Below, one piece after another: positions 18,132 to 27,147 of a stretch of 59,754 nt of DNA. The position numbers were made by a program, and so were the translations under genes. Each line of letters begins with the position of its first letter. Within the stretch, counting starts at the first letter, position 1. The stretch covers positions 1 through 59,754 of the forward strand of contig UNSQ01000001.1 in the NCBI GenBank assembly GCA_900556885.1, in the 5' to 3' direction. The notes beneath the pieces were generated by a model that saw nothing but the letters and a program-made list of their open reading frames with translations, had not been told where the DNA came from and made no database searches. Origin of the DNA: Candidatus Saccharimonadota bacterium (GTDB taxonomy: Bacteria; Patescibacteriota; Saccharimonadia; Saccharimonadales; Saccharimonadaceae).

Positions 18132-18642
18132 CTAATTTTGCGAAAGAGCTTGGGTGATTCTGTGCTTAATTATTTCACTGTTCCATTCGCCTGCCTTAAA
18201 TCGCAGTAGGGGCATGTTAGTATTGGCCATGATCGAATTGACAAAATCGTCGCGCGTTTTTCGATCGGGCTGGTTGTGAGTACTATCATCAAGCTCAATA
18301 GCTATGAGAGGTTTCATATCATTGGTGCAAATTAGAAAATCTACAGACTTACCGTTTATTCTCGCGAAAGCCGCTTTCCAACTTTGCCCTTTTATCTCAT
18401 GATCCAAAAACATGCTTAAATGAGCCTGAGGTATAATTACACATCCGTTTACCGCTTCATGTAGTGTTTTATAAAACGATAATTCACTTGGCGTCATTGC
18501 ACAAGATTTTTTAATATATACGTATTCTTTCTTTATTGGGGTTTTAATTGGGCTTGTGTCGCCGCCGGTCCCCTGCCTTGCTTTGATTGCCAGAAAAAAT
18601 AATTGCGGCTACTACTATAGCTATAAATATAAGCGTTTCCAT
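18132..18642 (-). pseudogene. DUF2726 protein with N-terminal membrane anchor, frameshifted
   Basis: The C-terminal frame (18497 to 18132) encodes a DUF2726 domain with the family pattern TPSELSFYKTL, VDFLICTND and IAIELDDSTHNQPDRKTRDDF, related to restriction-endonuclease-like folds. Upstream the same frame stays open but has no start. A second frame from ATG 18642 gives METLIFIAIVVAAIIF, the membrane anchor typical of this family, and fails just after a run of six T (A on + strand, 18594-18599). Removing one base of that run joins both frames into a 169-residue protein of normal layout. TATGAT lies 11 nt before ATG 18642. Either a true lesion, phase variation or a sequencing error. Confidence 0.75.
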
Positions 18643-18740
18643 GAGATTAGTTTATCATATGTTGATAATAAATGCTTACGATTTTTAGGCTTTATCGTTG
18701 AGGTGATATAATAAGAGTGATAATTTTATCGGAGATATTT

Positions 18741-19298
18741 ATGGCTTTTTTAAATTATAATAAAGATGAAAAGTTGGAATTCAATTATAAGAGAGCGTGC
18801 GGGCTGTGGCTAATTGTAATAGCGGCGATTATCTCAATAGCTACTTTAATAGGAGGAAAACAAATAATAAATATGCAAGTATTTAGCATTGGATATGTTA
18901 TTAGTTTTTTATCGATCAACATGAATAAAAAGGTGCTGAATAGGTTGTCTGATGGATCTTCGAGTGAATTTCAAAAGAAAGTATCTTTATATGCCGTTAT
19001 TTTATTATTTATCTTGATGGTTTTGCTGGGCGGACCATTTTTTGCGACTGAAAATTGGAGATTGATTTGGCTGGGAGCACTGATGGCAACCGCACTGCAT
19101 TTTTTCCCGTATTATTTTGTACACGGAAAATCAATGATATATCTAGGTCTTATTTGCGCTATTAATGTTTTTGTAGGGTATGTTTTTATTGATATCCCAT
19201 TAGAGGCGATAGCATATATTGACTCAGCAATTAAGCTTGTATTTGGAATATATTTACTATTTTTTTCAAAGCCATCAAAAAAGACACCTCGAAAATGA
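18741..19298 (+). CDS. Multi-pass membrane protein (DUF6609-like)
   Basis: 185 residues from ATG 18741, which has CGGAG 5-6 nt upstream; GTG 18717 is an alternative right behind TATAAT at about 18706. About six membrane segments are visible (for example WLIVIAAIISIATLI, YAVILLFILMVLLGG, LGALMATALHFFPYYFV). The HFFPYYFVHGKSMIYLGL stretch is what I associate with DUF6609, a family of unknown function in Firmicutes. AT-rich codon use differs from the dcw genes. Function unknown. Confidence 0.65.
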   Translation: MAFLNYNKDEKLEFNYKRACGLWLIVIAAIISIATLIGGKQIINMQVFSIGYVISFLSINMNKKVLNRLSDGSSSEFQKKVSLYAVILLFILMVLLGGPFFATENWRLIWLGALMATALHFFPYYFVHGKSMIYLGLICAINVFVGYVFIDIPLEAIAYIDSAIKLVFGIYLLFFSKPSKKTPRK

Positions 19299-19303
19299 GG
19301 TGC
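19283..19303 (-). terminator. Minus-strand terminator in the end of the membrane gene
   Basis: CACCTC (19285-19290) and GAGGTG (19297-19302) form a hairpin; on the minus strand it is followed by TCTTTTTT. It is oriented to stop transcripts coming leftwards from the CRISPR side. Confidence 0.65.
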
Positions 19304-19667
19304 CTATACAGCAACGACTGCAAATCACAACAATCGCTCAGCCATCATACTACTTTTTAAGCGATTGCTCAAGCCTCCAGTTTATCTCATTTGCGATTTA
19401 TCTTGATATGGTATATCTTCTAATTGTTAATGTGCCTCGCTTGAGTGTTTCTGTTATGGCAAAGTTGTATGCATAATGTAATCATTTCGCGGACATTTTG
19501 TATACTTTTTATGTAAAATTTATCCTGAAAATGATAATTTACCATATGGCGTCGGCCGCACATAAATAAAACCCGCCCCCATTTTCAGAAGGCGGAAGTA
19601 GGTCACATGGATGCTCAAACCATGCGCTTGCAGTTTATCACTATTTGTTGGATCTCGCAATATGCTT

Positions 19668-20134
19668 AAATATACAATAAAATAAGGCGTATCGCTTTCC
19701 GAGACCAGGCACACACCTTATATTGACACATTACTACAACCGCCATTGAAAAATCAATAAAATAGTTTAAGGGTAGTAAATCAGTCAAAATAAAATAAGA
19801 CAGCCCGCGTTGCTCTAACATAAGAGGGGCGCTGCTGTCCTACACTGTCATATTACCACGACCGTCATTAAAAAATCAATAAATGGTTGTTATTAATATT
19901 GTCTTTGGTTATAGTTCCCTAACGATTTAGATATTTATACAGTTCTGGTGGTGTTTAAGGGTAATGCACCAGTCAAAATAAAATAAGACAGCCCGCTGCC
20001 CTAACGTAAGGGGGCGCTGCTGTCTTATAGTCATACTACCACAACCGCCATTGAAAAATCAATAAACGGTTGTTATTAATATTGATATAATTCACTATAA
20101 AAATAAAGCCCACCCCGACAAAGAAGTAAGCTTT
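19668..20134 (-). repeat. Tandem family of promoter-like plus terminator-like hairpin units
   Basis: Three related units on the minus strand: 19970-20084, 19782-19901 and 19668-19762. The first two are near-identical over about 115 nt. Each has a conserved block starting TTGATTTTT and containing CGGTTGT, with a -35-like TTGATT and a -10-like TAGTAT, TAATAT or TAATGT 18 nt later. About 8 nt further is a strong hairpin followed by ATTTTATT. Hairpins lie at 19985-20026, 19797-19841 and 19684-19719; the third keeps the stem with a different sequence. A fourth hairpin at 20105-20134 (AAAGC with GCTTT) lacks the conserved block. The sequence GGTTATAGTTCCCTA occurs near 19909 and again near 20189 at the array edge. 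Function unknown. Confidence 0.7.
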
Positions 20135-20201
20135 ATAACTTAGAACTTAACATAAACTAAACAATCAATCAACCCCCACTACGCCGCCTGGTTATAGTTC
20201 C

Positions 20202-21095
20202 CTAGTAGTACTATTCAATATAACACTACTGTAAAACGCAACATAACGCTTGTGAAACTCTACCTGAGTTTCAGTACTATTCAATATAACACTACTGTAA
20301 AACCGTCTAAGCCCGCAGAGCCGTCGAAAGATGGTTTCAGTACTATTCAATATAACACTACTGTAAAACACCGAATACTATTTTGTGTAGATAGTCTAAG
20401 TTTCAGTACTATTCAATATAACACTACTGTAAAACGACATGCACGAAAACTGTATGTATGAGAGGGTTTCAGTACTATTCAATATAACACTACTGTAAAA
20501 CCCGATTTCAGATCGACGTTTTCAAGCATTCGTTTCAGTACTATTCAATATAACACTACTGTAAAACCGTCAATTATTACTGTGGCAATGGACATTAGTT
20601 TCAGTACTATTCAATATAACACTACTGTAAAACTAATAAGCAAATGCCGCCGCTTCGGTTGGAGTTTCAGTACTATTCAATATAACACTACTGTAAAACA
20701 CGAACGCACCAATCAAAACGGCGATTCCGGTTTCAGTACTATTCAATATAACACTACTGTAAAACAGACGGATACGACGGCGATACTTTTGTTGGGTTTC
20801 AGTACTATTCAATATAACACTACTGTAAAACTGCTGTTCGTAAACAAGAATGATTTCTCGAGTTTCAGTACTATTCAATATAACACTACTGTAAAACATG
20901 CAGGAAGCCCAACGTGCATTCTAATTGGTTTCAGTACTATTCAATATAACACTACTGTAAAACAGTCCGGCCGCTCCGCTGCTTAGGCCTGAAGTTTCAG
21001 TACTATTCAATATAACACTACTGTAAAACCAACTACAATTACAGATGAAATGATTGCTAGTTTCAGTACTATTCAATATAACACTACTGTAAAAC
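20202..21095 (-). CRISPR. CRISPR array, type II-A, 14 repeats and 13 spacers
   Basis: Repeats are 36 nt and spacers are all 30 nt, giving an exact 66-nt period from 20202 to 21095. In the transcribed (minus) orientation the repeat starts GTTTTACAGTAGTG and ends AGTACTGAAAC. The repeat at 20202-20237 has four changes in its outer bases (CTAGT in place of the consensus), marking it as the leader-distal end. The leader therefore lies next to csn2, and the 5' part of the repeat matches the tracrRNA anti-repeat at 27163-27188. Reading frames running through the array on both strands are artefacts of the period being a multiple of three. Confidence 0.98.
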
Positions 21096-21144
21096 CTCAT
21101 ATGTGCGGTTTTACAGAGGTAAACGCGGTAGCGCTTACCTGGTA
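21096..21144 (-). promoter_or_regulatory. Short CRISPR leader
   Basis: Only 49 nt separate the csn2 stop from the first repeat. On the minus strand the leader ends ATATGAG directly before the repeat, one base from the ATTTGAG leader-anchoring sequence known to direct Cas1-Cas2 integration in type II-A systems. A 9-nt inverted repeat (CTGTAAAAC in the leader, GTTTTACAG in the repeat) spans the junction. GGTAAGCG and CGTTTACC form a hairpin just after the csn2 stop. Confidence 0.7.
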
Positions 21145-21837
21145 TTATCGTGAATTAGTACTAAAATCATAAAAATCGTCATCTATGGACAAAAGTCCTT
21201 CGCTGTCTAGCTTGTCTTTACAGATTTTTTCAATAAAAAGTACTGAAAAATGATTATCTTCTACGTATTGTAAAAGAGCCCGCAACTCGCTATGTGATAA
21301 TAGTTGGCGCTGATTGACCAAAACTACTAGCTGTTTTGATAGTAATTGTTGCGCTGAATCTATGATACCATAAAGTCTGTCAATATAGTTATTCCTTAAA
21401 TTTACCTCCAGCCCCACATGTGCCATCTTTAAGATGTCATTCATGGAAATGGTTGATTGGTAACTCAAATTTTGTGAGAAATCGATATTTATATTATCAA
21501 GGACATCAAATATGCTTGATTCTATCTGCTCTATTTTTGTCTGATCTATATCGCTGTTGTCCTGAATGTTTTTATATAACGCCGCAGTAATAGTTCGACT
21601 GGATAGATCGTATGAATATATGTCGGTAATTATTAGTGAGTCTTTTGTTATATCTAGCGGGTTACAATTATCATCGCAAATTACAATGCGATTATTCTCT
21701 TCTCTTTTTGTGTATGCATCAAGTATATTTTCTATAATTTTTCTAAAAAACAAATCATTGTGAATGGCTAGTGTCGCAATTCCACCATTTTCTGGTATTG
21801 ATGCTGCATTGTCGAATCCTGAAACTTTAATTCTCAT
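21145..21837 (-). CDS. csn2: CRISPR-associated protein Csn2
   Basis: 230 residues, close to the usual 220. Csn2 forms tetrameric rings on DNA ends and works in spacer acquisition with Cas1, Cas2 and Cas9. Family features are an early IPENGGIATLAIHND strand, SLIITDIYSYDLSSRTI in the middle, KQLVVLVNQRQLLSHSELRALLQYV and FSVLFIEK near the C-terminus. It starts overlapping the cas2 stop by 4 nt and is the last gene before the array. Its presence classifies the system as II-A. Confidence 0.9.
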   Translation of the reverse strand: MRIKVSGFDNAASIPENGGIATLAIHNDLFFRKIIENILDAYTKREENNRIVICDDNCNPLDITKDSLIITDIYSYDLSSRTITAALYKNIQDNSDIDQTKIEQIESSIFDVLDNINIDFSQNLSYQSTISMNDILKMAHVGLEVNLRNNYIDRLYGIIDSAQQLLSKQLVVLVNQRQLLSHSELRALLQYVEDNHFSVLFIEKICKDKLDSEGLLSIDDDFYDFSTNSR

Positions 21838-22154
21838 AAAATTACTGTCCTGTCTGTATTTTGAATTGATAATTCATCATATTTTCCAGCCAGATATTCC
21901 ATTGATGCGAATTGATTTTCGGTTACGGTCAATAATTGAACTATGCCGTTTTCTGGTATTATTTTTTTGATTCTGTCGTGGGTTGATTTTTCATTTGTGG
22001 AATTGAGTACCAATTTAGTGTAGACGGATTGTTGCATCATAACAAATCCTTCTTGAGTGAGTCTTTTGCGAAAAGTGGTGTATGTTTTACGCTCGTTAGC
22101 ATTGGTCATTGGTAAGTCGAAGAATATAATCATTCTCATATAGCGCACTCTCAT
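21834..22154 (-). CDS. cas2: CRISPR-associated endonuclease Cas2
   Basis: 106 residues. The ferredoxin-like fold begins MRMIIFFDLPM with the conserved Asp after the first strand; RKRLTQEGFVMMQQSVYTKL is the next family block. Cas2 bridges two Cas1 dimers in the integrase complex. It begins 2 nt after the cas1 stop and overlaps csn2. Confidence 0.95.
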   Translation of the reverse strand: MRVRYMRMIIFFDLPMTNANERKTYTTFRKRLTQEGFVMMQQSVYTKLVLNSTNEKSTHDRIKKIIPENGIVQLLTVTENQFASMEYLAGKYDELSIQNTDRTVIL

Positions 22155-22156
22155 AG

Positions 22157-23032
22157 TTATATTAATTCATACTCAGGTAGCTCGTCGTCCCCTGTTTCCA
22201 TTGTCCTGAAAAATAGCTTCACGTAGATACTGATAGCGTTTGACAGGAACTGTTCTTTGCCGAGGACAACAACTTTATGGTTAAGAATTTCAATCAGTCT
22301 ACTCTTAAAGAAGTCGTCAAATGCAAAATTGCGGCATTTGTAAACTTCGCTGTCGACTATGGGTCTGAACGACTCCATAAGGTCGCAAGTAAGATTGAAC
22401 GGGTTGTATTCATTGCAATGATTGACGCCTATAGTTGTTGAATATCCAGCAGCCGTGATCTCTCGATTGAAGGCAGACAAAAGAATAGCGTAGCCATAAT
22501 TCAATGCCGCATTTATATCATTAGAACTGTCTCGTGAAAATTTTGGACCAAACAATTCTTTGAAGTAGAGCTTAGCTGCATGGGCTTCCCTGTTGGTGAG
22601 ATCTCCGGGAGATACGTTTGCGGCGAAGTTCATTAGCGCTTCGCAAGCAGAACTATTGCCGGTTTCTCTATAGATCGTCTGAGCTTGCTTAATTATCTTT
22701 TGAGTAACGATTGTCTTCCATAAACTGTTTTTGGCTGATTGCGACCACTGGCTTTGTTTTGACATTTGTTTGCTTGCGTTGTGAGATCCGTAATAAGGAA
22801 TTATCTCTCCATATGGATTACGCTGATGATCGCAGAATATCACTTTGACTTTATAGCGAGATAATTCGCACAGTAGATAAGCCGTCAGATTAACAGCGGT
22901 ATTTTCAATTATTAAAGTGCCAATTTCACTTATGTGGAGTGTTTTTTCGTTGCCGTCGCTAGTAATAAGCATATAATCATTTTTATAGCTTAATTTACAG
23001 CGATTTTTGACGATTACAGTTCGCCAAGACAT
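22157..23032 (-). CDS. cas1: CRISPR integrase Cas1
   Basis: 291 residues, type II size. Visible parts are the N-terminal beta domain (MSWRTVIVKNRCKLSYKNDY, LIIENTAVNLTAYLL), the catalytic Glu in NREAHAAKLYFKELFG, and His and Asp in VNHCNEYNPFNLTCDLMESF. Cas1 catalyses insertion of new spacers at the leader end. It starts 3 nt after the cas9 stop, so it is translated from the same message. Confidence 0.96.
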   Translation of the reverse strand: MSWRTVIVKNRCKLSYKNDYMLITSDGNEKTLHISEIGTLIIENTAVNLTAYLLCELSRYKVKVIFCDHQRNPYGEIIPYYGSHNASKQMSKQSQWSQSAKNSLWKTIVTQKIIKQAQTIYRETGNSSACEALMNFAANVSPGDLTNREAHAAKLYFKELFGPKFSRDSSNDINAALNYGYAILLSAFNREITAAGYSTTIGVNHCNEYNPFNLTCDLMESFRPIVDSEVYKCRNFAFDDFFKSRLIEILNHKVVVLGKEQFLSNAISIYVKLFFRTMETGDDELPEYELI

Positions 23033-23035
23033 ATT

Positions 23036-26000
23036 TTAACGCTTATGTCCTAATGATTTTCCGTTTAGTTTTCGACAGTGCAAGCCAGTTATAGACTCGT
23101 AGACGAAGGTAACATTGAGGGGGTCTATAGCCTTTCCTGACATGCGACCAAATGAATTCGGTAGACCTAACTCTGGGAATTTAGGATTCTTCTCGCTACC
23201 TTTCATGTCTACGCGACCAGATCCAGCGCTCGTAGCCACCAGAACTAGTTTAATAACCTCTATTTTGTCGTCTATTGATAGTTTGTCATATTCTGGTGCT
23301 GCATTGCGAGCATTATCCCCCGCCTTTCTGAATTGTTGATATTGATTAGCGAGCTTGTCAGAGTAAACCTTCCAAAAGCGATTTATTCCATCAATAACCT
23401 TAGTTCTTTTTTCGATTTGTCTATTGCGTTTGTCGCGTAATTTATCATCTTCGTCGGCTTGTTCTTCTGAAATCGTAACGCGTGGAATTCCGCGCTTTAG
23501 CGCTATTGCAATGGCATATTCGATATCGTAAGGAAGTTTTAATTGTTTGGCGTTAGTAACCTCGCTACTGCCAACTATAAATTGCTCGTTACCGTCATAC
23601 TCAATTTTTTGGTTAATCGGTATTTTAGGCAGAAGCACTACGGCATCTTTATAATTATCTCGGATATATTTATCTATCGATCCTGGGTGAGTCTTCTCTA
23701 AGGTGTATATTTGCGCTGGAATGCTGATTATCTCAGTTGCGGGAGATTCTTTTTTGTTTGACTGCTTTAAATAATTGATCACCGCAAAGTAAGCTGCTTG
23801 CACGCCAGAATATCCACCGTATCTATTGGTTGGTAGATTTGCTTTTATAGGTATTGTAGGTTTAGGGTCGGTTGATTTTTTGCTATAAATAGTTTGTTTA
23901 TAGAATTGACTATCACCAGTCTCGGTTTTTTTCGTAATCAAGCAGTCATTATATTTCATCGTTTTATCAATGATTTCGCAGGATGATTTACCCTGCCAGA
24001 CAATTTCACCAGTATTTGTGTTGGTAAAATCATATTTCATTGACGATAAGATGAAGCTGCCGTATTCCCTGTTCTTCTTTTTGTCCGACTTGAATTTCTT
24101 ATATTCTCCGTAGATAAACTCCTTGTCAAGCTTTGGATAGCGAACTTTTACATATTGGGCTAGAGTTGCTGCTAAGTAGGCATCTTTTGCGTGGTGGAGG
24201 TCGTTTACTTCGCGGCATTTTGGCAAGTCGTGGATGCGGCGATATTCGGAACTCATGCCAGCGCGAATAGTAAACACCTCTGTTGATGAGTCTTTGTATT
24301 TTTCGGTTAGCATTCTAGCCAGGTGTTTGGTAATTTGTCGTGTCTCAACTAATTGGCGATTAATGAAGCCATATATCTGGTCGTCTGATAGCTGCTTCTG
24401 GCTAGTTAATCGCTGGAACTTGAGCTGTGACATAAATTTGGCGTTTTTTAAAGACATCCAGATTGGCAACATCTTTTTTTGAACGTCGGGCGATATTGGA
24501 TAGTCGTCAAGCTTTAGCTGATTCTCTTCTCGCAATACCAAGACGGTGTTGTCTAGAGAATCATCCTTTGTCAATGAGCGTGGCAAAATATGATCGATTT
24601 CGCAATCTTTAAGTCCGTTTTCAATGTCTAGTTTTTTACCTGAGTATGCAGATTTGCCATTTTGCAAGAAGTACAGGTAATATTTTTTCTTATCAAGGCA
24701 ATCTTTATAATTTTCCAGTTGAGGCTTTATATCAGATTTATTATATTCTCTTCCGTATAATTCTTTATACATTTTTTCCAGTTGAGAATATCGATTTTTT
24801 GTTCTGACTTTATCCTCTTCACTTCTCGCCATTTCAATGCTAATCAATTTTGGACCATAGCCGATCGTATCGACAATCTCATCTATAATCCGAATGCTTC
24901 GCCAGAGGGCGCGCTTAATTCCCGGAGATGCTGCGAGATTTTTAATATCATCATAAGTGATTTCTGGGGTGGCATCTTCCAAAAGAGCGTCTTCTATAAT
25001 TTTTTTGAATTCATATCGGTCACTTTGGATAATTTGCATAAAATTGTCAGAGCATTGACGCATTACTTCAATAACTGTCATTTTCCCATAACGGGTGTGT
25101 GCTGTAATTCCGTCAAGTAGCTCGCCAGATAACCTTCCCCAGCCTGTATATTTTAGCTTCAAAATACTATCGATTTGGTCTTTGCTAAAAATGTCACTAT
25201 ATTTTTGTAGTTTTTTTGACAGGATTTTCTTGTCTTCGAACAGGGTTATCCATTTTATTACTTCCTCAATTGCTGCTTTGTTTTCTGGTGTAATTTCAAT
25301 CCCAATTTTATTAGTGAAGTCTATGTACGATTTTCGTGACGACATGAAAGATTTATCGTCGGCTGTTCCGGAAATAACTAGCGAACTAGTGTCGTATATT
25401 TGATTATCGTAAAGGTATTTTGCAAGTTTTTTATAGTTAATGGAATACTCTTTCGTGAATAGCTCGTCAATTATGCGATTTTGGATATCTGGACTTAACC
25501 TTTTTCCGTTAACTGTTACATTTTTTAGTTCATTTCGGCACTCATATTCTTGATAAAGTAATGAATTCTTAGGAAGCACATCTTTATCTGGTAAATATGT
25601 ACACTTGTTGCGCATTCTCCCGATAAATTCTTCAGCTGAAGCTTCGTCGTCTATGATTTCATTAAAATTCCACGGATAAATTACGCCGTCTTTCTTTTTG
25701 ATTGACCAGGCAAAATCACCACCCGTTTTTAATGGTCCGATGTAATACGGCAATTTAAATGTGAAAATGCTAATAATCTTATCGCGATTTTGCGCCAAGA
25801 ATGGATAATGGGTTGCTTGATTATCTATAATCTTCTCAAGCTCGTATTGATGAATTTGGTGTGGTATGGCACCATTGTCACGTATTCGCTGTCTGGATAG
25901 AAATTCGCCCAATTCCGCCCGTTTCTCAAATCTTTGATATCGCGCATCATCTTTAGCCGATTCGCCTAAGTGTTTTTTAATTGATTTATATAGATCGTCT

Positions 26001-27064
26001 GCGTCAATCTTGTGCCTGTTGTATAAATCAAATTTTGAAGCATCTCCGTGAAAAAATGATTTATATTCTTTTTTAGAGAGAAAATCTCGGAATAGCCCTT
26101 TGAGGTCTGATAAATCCTGACGGTAAGCGTCATACTTTTCGACCATGATGTCAGACAGGCAGCTATCTTTCCTGATAAACTGACTGAAAATTGTCCATTG
26201 ATAGACCGATTCTAAGGTTTCTATCAACTCGTATCGATCGTCGCCGATTGCTGCGGCTATGTCGTCTCGCTGATCTTCGTAATTCTTATCAGAAAATTCT
26301 CCTTTTATTTCAAGGGATTTATCATCAAACAATTTTTCTGCATTCCATTTTAGTCCAATTGCTGCACCGACAGCTTCGCTTATAATGCTTTTATTGTCAG
26401 CAGAAGGTTGTAGCAGCTGAATTATACTTGATTTTCGAGCGCTTCGCGTTTGAGATTGATTCAGTAAGATGGACTTAATCTGCTTAGCTTCTTTATCGCC
26501 AGCTCCAATAAACTCCATGAATTTTTGCAAGTTTTGGCTATCGAATGACGAGATTACGCCGTCTACTCCTCCTTCGATTAAGAAATTGCCACGATATTTA
26601 ATAATGTGATGTAACGCCAAATAAATTAAGCGAATATCTTGTTTTCCTGGGTTGTGAAATAGTTCGCTGCGTAAGTGGTAAATTGTCGGATATTTTTCCC
26701 TATATATCTTATCTGTAAATGTGTGATCCGAGAATAATATGTTGGCGTCAAGATCTAAGGACGAGCTTTTGTCATCTATATAGAGCATGGATTCTGTCAG
26801 ACGTAGATAGAAATTAGGATCGACGTTGCAGATTTCATTGTTGAATATTTGTTGCAATAGCGTGATACGCCTCTTTCTTCTGGCAAGTCTTCTGCGTGAT
26901 GAACGAAATGAGCGTCTTAGCTCAGCCTTTTGGGCTTCATTAAATAAATTTGCTCCCCACATGTTCTGATGTTTATGTCTGCGCAGACTGAAATCTTCGT
27001 TGATGACCGCCCATCCTACGCTACCTGTGCCGATGTCTAGACCTATAGAATACGATTGCTTCAT
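23036..27064 (-). CDS. cas9: CRISPR effector nuclease Cas9 (type II-A)
   Basis: 1342 residues, similar to the Streptococcus pyogenes length. RuvC-I has Asp10 (SIGLDIGTGSVGWAV), followed by the Arg-rich bridge helix at about 49-66. RuvC-II has Glu744 (ISIEMARSE), the HNH domain has His825 (CEIDHILPRS), and RuvC-III has His958 and Asp961 (LHHAKDAYLAATL). All nuclease residues are therefore present. Near the C-terminus SFGRMSGKAIDP precedes YESITGL; the RKR triad of S. pyogenes that reads NGG is not conserved, so a different PAM is expected. Cas9 heads a cas9-cas1-cas2-csn2 operon and is divergent from the tracrRNA. The operon is more AT-rich than the core genes, pointing to acquisition by transfer. 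Confidence 0.98.
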   Translation of the reverse strand: MKQSYSIGLDIGTGSVGWAVINEDFSLRRHKHQNMWGANLFNEAQKAELRRSFRSSRRRLARRKRRITLLQQIFNNEICNVDPNFYLRLTESMLYIDDKSSSLDLDANILFSDHTFTDKIYREKYPTIYHLRSELFHNPGKQDIRLIYLALHHIIKYRGNFLIEGGVDGVISSFDSQNLQKFMEFIGAGDKEAKQIKSILLNQSQTRSARKSSIIQLLQPSADNKSIISEAVGAAIGLKWNAEKLFDDKSLEIKGEFSDKNYEDQRDDIAAAIGDDRYELIETLESVYQWTIFSQFIRKDSCLSDIMVEKYDAYRQDLSDLKGLFRDFLSKKEYKSFFHGDASKFDLYNRHKIDADDLYKSIKKHLGESAKDDARYQRFEKRAELGEFLSRQRIRDNGAIPHQIHQYELEKIIDNQATHYPFLAQNRDKIISIFTFKLPYYIGPLKTGGDFAWSIKKKDGVIYPWNFNEIIDDEASAEEFIGRMRNKCTYLPDKDVLPKNSLLYQEYECRNELKNVTVNGKRLSPDIQNRIIDELFTKEYSINYKKLAKYLYDNQIYDTSSLVISGTADDKSFMSSRKSYIDFTNKIGIEITPENKAAIEEVIKWITLFEDKKILSKKLQKYSDIFSKDQIDSILKLKYTGWGRLSGELLDGITAHTRYGKMTVIEVMRQCSDNFMQIIQSDRYEFKKIIEDALLEDATPEITYDDIKNLAASPGIKRALWRSIRIIDEIVDTIGYGPKLISIEMARSEEDKVRTKNRYSQLEKMYKELYGREYNKSDIKPQLENYKDCLDKKKYYLYFLQNGKSAYSGKKLDIENGLKDCEIDHILPRSLTKDDSLDNTVLVLREENQLKLDDYPISPDVQKKMLPIWMSLKNAKFMSQLKFQRLTSQKQLSDDQIYGFINRQLVETRQITKHLARMLTEKYKDSSTEVFTIRAGMSSEYRRIHDLPKCREVNDLHHAKDAYLAATLAQYVKVRYPKLDKEFIYGEYKKFKSDKKKNREYGSFILSSMKYDFTNTNTGEIVWQGKSSCEIIDKTMKYNDCLITKKTETGDSQFYKQTIYSKKSTDPKPTIPIKANLPTNRYGGYSGVQAAYFAVINYLKQSNKKESPATEIISIPAQIYTLEKTHPGSIDKYIRDNYKDAVVLLPKIPINQKIEYDGNEQFIVGSSEVTNAKQLKLPYDIEYAIAIALKRGIPRVTISEEQADEDDKLRDKRNRQIEKRTKVIDGINRFWKVYSDKLANQYQQFRKAGDNARNAAPEYDKLSIDDKIEVIKLVLVATSAGSGRVDMKGSEKNPKFPELGLPNSFGRMSGKAIDPLNVTFVYESITGLHCRKLNGKSLGHKR

Positions 27065-27090
27065 TGTGATATCCTTGTTTAATTATTCTC

Positions 27091-27141
27091 AGTATATCGT
27101 TTACTTTTGGGGTTTACAATATTGCTTTAGTTGTATATACT
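27091..27141. promoter_or_regulatory. Face-to-face cas9 and tracrRNA promoters sharing one -35 region
   Basis: For cas9 (minus): -35 TTGTAA at 27119-27114 and -10 TATACT at 27096-27091, spacer 17. For tracrRNA (plus): -35 TTTACA at 27113-27118 and -10 TATACT at 27136-27141, spacer 17. The two -35 hexamers overlap by five of six bases, so both promoters can hardly be occupied together. Confidence 0.75.
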
Positions 27142-27147
27142 TCTACT

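Noticed and set aside
20252..20986. Open reading frames through the CRISPR array on both strands
   Set aside because: The 66-nt period is a multiple of three, so repeats translate to the same FSTIQYNTTVK string; no ribosome site and no gene character.
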